The notes beneath the pieces are model-generated. The model did no database searches. It had not been told where the DNA came from and worked only from the letters and a program-made list of their open reading frames with translations. This document shows positions 61,268 through 64,000 of a DNA stretch of 64,000 nt, piece by piece. A program made the position numbers and the translations under genes. Every line of letters begins with the position of its first letter. The stretch's first letter is position 1. Origin of the DNA: Haloferax marinum (GTDB lineage: Archaea; Halobacteriota; Halobacteria; Halobacteriales; Haloferacaceae); the NCBI RefSeq assembly GCF_009674625.1, contig NZ_WKJQ01000002.1, forward strand, positions 62,001 through 126,000. The letters run 5' to 3'.

Positions 61268-61801
61268 TTAGTGAGCGAGTTTGTCCGCAAACTTCTCGCG
61301 GACTTTCTCTACTTTCGGACTCGCGTGGAACTGACAGTAGGCGTCGTTCGGATTCTTCTCGAAGTAGTCTTGGTGGTATTCTTCGGCTTCGTAGAACGTT
61401 TCGATGGATGTGAGTTCGGTCACGACATCGTCGTCGTACGATTCGTCGACTGCTTCGATGTACGCCTCTGCGACCTGGCGTTGGTCGTCGTCGTGATAGA
61501 GAATAACCGAGCGATACTGGGTGCCGACGTCTGGCCCTTGCCGATTGAGCTGAGTCGGGTCGTGGACGGCGAAGAACACGTCGAGTAACTCGTCGTATGC
61601 GACGACGTCGGGGTCGAATTCGAGTTGGACGACTTCGGCGTGGCCGGTGTCTCCGGAACAGACCTGCTTGTACGTCGGGTTCTCGACGGACCCTCCTGCG
61701 TACCCAGATGTAACGTCGGTGATTCCATCGAGCTCTTTGAACGCTGCTTCGATACACCAGAAACAACCACCTCCGAACGTTGCCGTCTGTGTGGTTCCCA
61801 T
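61268..61801 (-). CDS. msrA: peptide-methionine (S)-S-oxide reductase
   Basis: 177 residues. Catalytic GGGCFWC (Cys13 and Cys16) opens the protein, then TSGYAGG, GDTGHAEVVQLEFDP and YRSVILYHDD are typical of MsrA, which repairs oxidised methionine. The ATG at 61801 is chosen over one 8 codons upstream because MGTTQTATFGGG is the usual start. Lies across the repeat region from parA. Confidence 0.95.
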   Translation of the reverse strand: MGTTQTATFGGGCFWCIEAAFKELDGITDVTSGYAGGSVENPTYKQVCSGDTGHAEVVQLEFDPDVVAYDELLDVFFAVHDPTQLNRQGPDVGTQYRSVILYHDDDQRQVAEAYIEAVDESYDDDVVTELTSIETFYEAEEYHQDYFEKNPNDAYCQFHASPKVEKVREKFADKLAH

Positions 61802-61998
61802 ATCTCTGGTTACGTCGCGGACCAATTAAGCCCCGCGGCGGTGATGCCGACACAGTCGTTTCCACCTACGTTCTGCACGTCGTTTCGACACGAACTCGCC
61901 CACACTGACGAAAACCGTGGATATTCCTGCAATCGACAACATTTCCCTTCATATTTTGGGTTTTTGAAATTATTACTCAGATGTACTGAAAGCTAACA

Positions 61999-62004
61999 TT
62001 TATA
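61999..62004 (+). promoter_or_regulatory. TATA box for the CBS gene
   Basis: TTTATA about 26 bases before the ATG at 62028 predicts a leaderless transcript. Confidence 0.45.
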
Positions 62005-62027
62005 CGTCGCCTCGATAAGCAATAATT

Positions 62028-62432
62028 ATGGAAGATATATTTGTTGCGAGACTCATGTCCACAGATCTTGTTACGGTAACGGCCGACACGCTCGTGGAAG
62101 ACGCGGCGCAGTTGATTCTGGACAACAGTATCAGTTCGCTCGTGGTCGTCGACGACGACAACAACCTCGTAGGAATCCTGACGACGACCGACTTCGTCGA
62201 GATCGTCGCAAAGAGCCAACCGAAAGCACAGACCACCGTCGAGCGCTACATGACGACCGACGTCATCACGGCGAGTGCACAGGACCCAATCACCGACGTC
62301 GCGGAGTCGATGATTAGCCACGGATTCCACCACATGCCGGTCGTCGACGACGACGAGGGCGTCATCGGCATCATCACGACGTCTGACCTGGCAGCGTACG
62401 TCTCGCAGGTCGGCCAAATGGCGAACACGTAG
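62028..62432 (+). CDS. CBS domain pair protein
   Basis: 134 residues: two CBS domains (residues 8-64 and 72-128) with LMSTDLVTVTADTLVEDAAQLILDNSISSLVVVDDDNNLVGILTTTDFVE and MTTDVITASAQDPITDVAESMISHGFHHMPVVDDDEGVIGIITTSDLA. Binds adenosine nucleotides as an energy sensor. No catalytic domain is attached, so it acts on partners. Stand-alone gene. Confidence 0.93.
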   Translation: MEDIFVARLMSTDLVTVTADTLVEDAAQLILDNSISSLVVVDDDNNLVGILTTTDFVEIVAKSQPKAQTTVERYMTTDVITASAQDPITDVAESMISHGFHHMPVVDDDEGVIGIITTSDLAAYVSQVGQMANT

Positions 62433-62503
62433 AATCGACGCGTTTGTCGGTCAGGCCGTCACGTTCGACGTTCGGTATTTTCTCCGAGAACCATACTGGA
62501 ATC

Positions 62504-63682
62504 TCACTTGACACGGAGTGCTTGTACCGGTCGTTCGTTTGCGGCCTGCCACGCAGGGTAGAGGCCACTCGCCAGACTGATGACGACGCCGAAGACCACG
62601 GCAAAAACGAGGTACCCGGCCGTTCTGAGGTTGACGACGACCGGAAGCGTCACTTCGGGAACTGCGAGAAAGATTCCGAGTGCGACTAACCCGCTGATTG
62701 TTGCACCGACCACACCACCGACGAAACCCAGTAACCCCGCCTCGACGAGGACCGTTCGAAGGATATCTTCTCGTTGGATGCCGACTGCTCGAAGGACGCC
62801 AATCTCCCCGCGGCGCTCAGAGACGCTCATCAACATCACGTTCAGGATACTCACCCCGGCGACGATGAGCGAGACAGCACCGATGGCGATGAGAAACGCA
62901 TTCAAGAGTCCGAAGAACTGGTCGATTCGTTCGACGATACGCGACAGTTCGAGTACGCTGACTCGTTCTTCGCGGGCGTTGAGTGAAGCGCGTATCGCGT
63001 CTGCCGCCGCCGCTGCGCCGCTCCCCGACTCGGCACGAACGATGACTTGCGTGTACGACTCGTCGGCAAACGCCGACCGCGGAATCAAGACGGCACCGTC
63101 CGGTTGGAGAAGGTTGAACCCGTCCGATTCTGCGAGTACGGCGACGACGCGATACTCTCGCCCTTCGATGGAAATCGTCCGCCCGACTTCGACGCCGAGT
63201 TCGGCCGCCACCCCACTTCCGACGATTGCACCACGGCGATGGCGTTCGGGGAGTTCCCCAGTCTCTGCGGTGAACAGTTCTCTAGGACGCTCGACTGCAT
63301 AGAGTGCCGCGAAGGTCCGAGCATCACCCCGCTCTACTAACGCACCGCCCGTGACGACAGGGATAACCGAAGCGTCGTCACCGACAACTCGTGTGATCGT
63401 CGTAACGTCCCTGTCGGTCAGTCGGTCCACACCTGCGTCGGCGTTCGGTGAGACGATGATTTGGTCACCGAGTCCACCGAGCGCGTCTGCCGCAGTGAGT
63501 TGGATGACGCTCCCGAGAATCCCGAGCGTGGCGATGGCGAACACACCGATGATGATTCCGAGGATGGCGAGTGTCGAACGGAGGCCGTTCCGAGCGAGGT
63601 TTCGTCTGGCGAGATACGTCGCTGCTGTCAGTCCATCCGTGAACGCGGCTATCCGTCCGAGAGAGCGAGGGAGACTCGTCAT
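62504..63682 (-). CDS. MacB/FtsX-type ABC transporter permease
   Basis: 392 residues. One N-terminal membrane segment (LRSTLAILGIIIGVFAIATLGILG), a large extracytoplasmic MacB domain (about 60-260), then three C-terminal membrane segments (FGLLNAFLIAIGAVSLIVAGVSILN, VGGVVGATISGLVALGIF, AGYLVFAVVFGVVISLASG). FtsX/MacB family. It overlaps the surface protein gene at 63679 by 4 bases. The matching ATPase is not in view and probably lies to the right of the edge or elsewhere. Confidence 0.9.
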   Translation of the reverse strand: MTSLPRSLGRIAAFTDGLTAATYLARRNLARNGLRSTLAILGIIIGVFAIATLGILGSVIQLTAADALGGLGDQIIVSPNADAGVDRLTDRDVTTITRVVGDDASVIPVVTGGALVERGDARTFAALYAVERPRELFTAETGELPERHRRGAIVGSGVAAELGVEVGRTISIEGREYRVVAVLAESDGFNLLQPDGAVLIPRSAFADESYTQVIVRAESGSGAAAAADAIRASLNAREERVSVLELSRIVERIDQFFGLLNAFLIAIGAVSLIVAGVSILNVMLMSVSERRGEIGVLRAVGIQREDILRTVLVEAGLLGFVGGVVGATISGLVALGIFLAVPEVTLPVVVNLRTAGYLVFAVVFGVVISLASGLYPAWQAANERPVQALRVK

Positions 63683-64000
63683 TTCGGGTAGCGACGAATG
63701 CGCATCGCCGCTGCAACTGGGAGCACGAGGAGTGTCAGGAGGGCAACGAGCGCGATGGCCTGTGTGGTGTCGCTGACCTGTGAGAGTGGACCGCCTGAGG
63801 CACGGGAGCTCGCTCCAGTATCGACTCCGCCACCAGCGGCGGATTCTGCGACTGACCCAGAACCACCACCAATGCTACTCCCATCACCACCACTACGTCC
63901 ACTATCACCACTACCACCACCACCACCGAGACTCCCGATACCGAACCCGCCCGACTCTCCATCGCTCGGTAAGTCGACCACTGCTTCACGAACGACTTCG
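63679..64000 (-). CDS. surface protein C-terminus (COG1361/CARDB-like), cut by window edge
   Basis: An open frame enters from the right edge, reading EVVREAVVDLPSDGESGGFGIGS. Next comes a long Gly/Ser linker (GGGGGSGDSGRSGGDG...SVAESAAGGG), then one membrane segment (AIALVALLTLLVLPVAAAM) and a basic end RIRRYPK. This is the C-terminal anchor of an extracellular haloarchaeal protein, often encoded with MacB-type permeases. The 5' part is outside the window. The stop overlaps the permease start by 4 bases. Confidence 0.8.
   Translation of the reverse strand, partial: EVVREAVVDLPSDGESGGFGIGSLGGGGGSGDSGRSGGDGSSIGGGSGSVAESAAGGGVDTGASSRASGGPLSQVSDTTQAIALVALLTLLVLPVAAAMRIRRYPK

Noticed and set aside
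1..64000. CRISPR arrays, insertion sequences or rRNA
   Set aside because: No regularly spaced repeats with unique spacers, no transposase motif and no rRNA segments were seen.

Overview
The window is haloarchaeal DNA, most like Haloferax. The proteins are strongly acidic, the G+C is high, secreted proteins carry Tat signals with lipoboxes, and the families are typical haloarchaeal ones (HalOD1, DICT, HTH_10, DUF7344-like regulators, KaiC-like ATPases, type IV pilins with a conserved hydrophobic domain). It contains a complete replicon control module: Orc1/Cdc6, a repeat-rich origin, ParA with a small acidic partner, and an iteron array. From memory of Haloferax volcanii, the hut genes, UDP-sugar genes and the pilA5/pilA6 pilin pair lie on the megaplasmid pHV4, so I infer a pHV4-like megaplasmid on both sides of its origin. 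No transposase, CRISPR array, rRNA or tRNA gene was recognised.

Layout. 0-4.7 kb: histidine utilisation operon (hutU-hutG-hutI-hutH, the last cut by the edge) and a divergent HTH_10 regulator. 4.8-9.9 kb: an acidic coiled-coil protein with a partner gene, an MFS transporter and an IMPDH/GMP-reductase-type enzyme. 10.3-25 kb: UDP-GlcNAc supply (two sugar nucleotidyltransferases, GlmS and GlmM) among many small one-domain regulators (Rrf2, HxlR, DICT, winged helix, two HTH-membrane proteins, PadR) and a NosL-like lipoprotein. 25-34 kb: HalOD1 protein, F420-type oxidoreductase, lipoprotein, MFS, and a ZnuABC-type metal importer preceded by two lipoprotein genes. 33.6-40.8 kb: a PD-(D/E)XK-like protein, HiPIP, a Zn/Cd-type P1B ATPase, and a three-gene set of membrane protein, zinc finger-TM protein and Tp34/P19-like lipoprotein. 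40.9-46.7 kb: PAS histidine kinase, regulator, CPBP protease, VOC and SRPBCC proteins. 47-48.2 kb: two tandem type IV pilins. 48.3-55.3 kb: M20 peptidase, class V aminotransferase, YbaK, threonine synthase, and a KaiC-like/histidine kinase pair. 55.7-61.3 kb: aIF1A, then the replication and partition module. 61.3-64 kb: MsrA, a CBS protein, and a MacB/FtsX-type permease behind a surface protein cut by the right edge.

The most interesting signal is a 21-bp family, roughly ACACCAnnnTGTCCGCwGTt, seen 14 times. Ten copies flank the orc gene between 56.1 and 59.1 kb. Four others sit in gene-free gaps far away (15.8, 46.7, 51.4 and 61.0 kb). They look like Orc-binding ORB elements. Upstream of parA, repeats built on the palindrome TTGTACAA form a probable centromere, and the acidic protein encoded after parA ends in a possible ribbon-helix-helix domain, as expected of a centromere binder. 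Calls rest on reading the sequence and knowledge of families; no database search was run.
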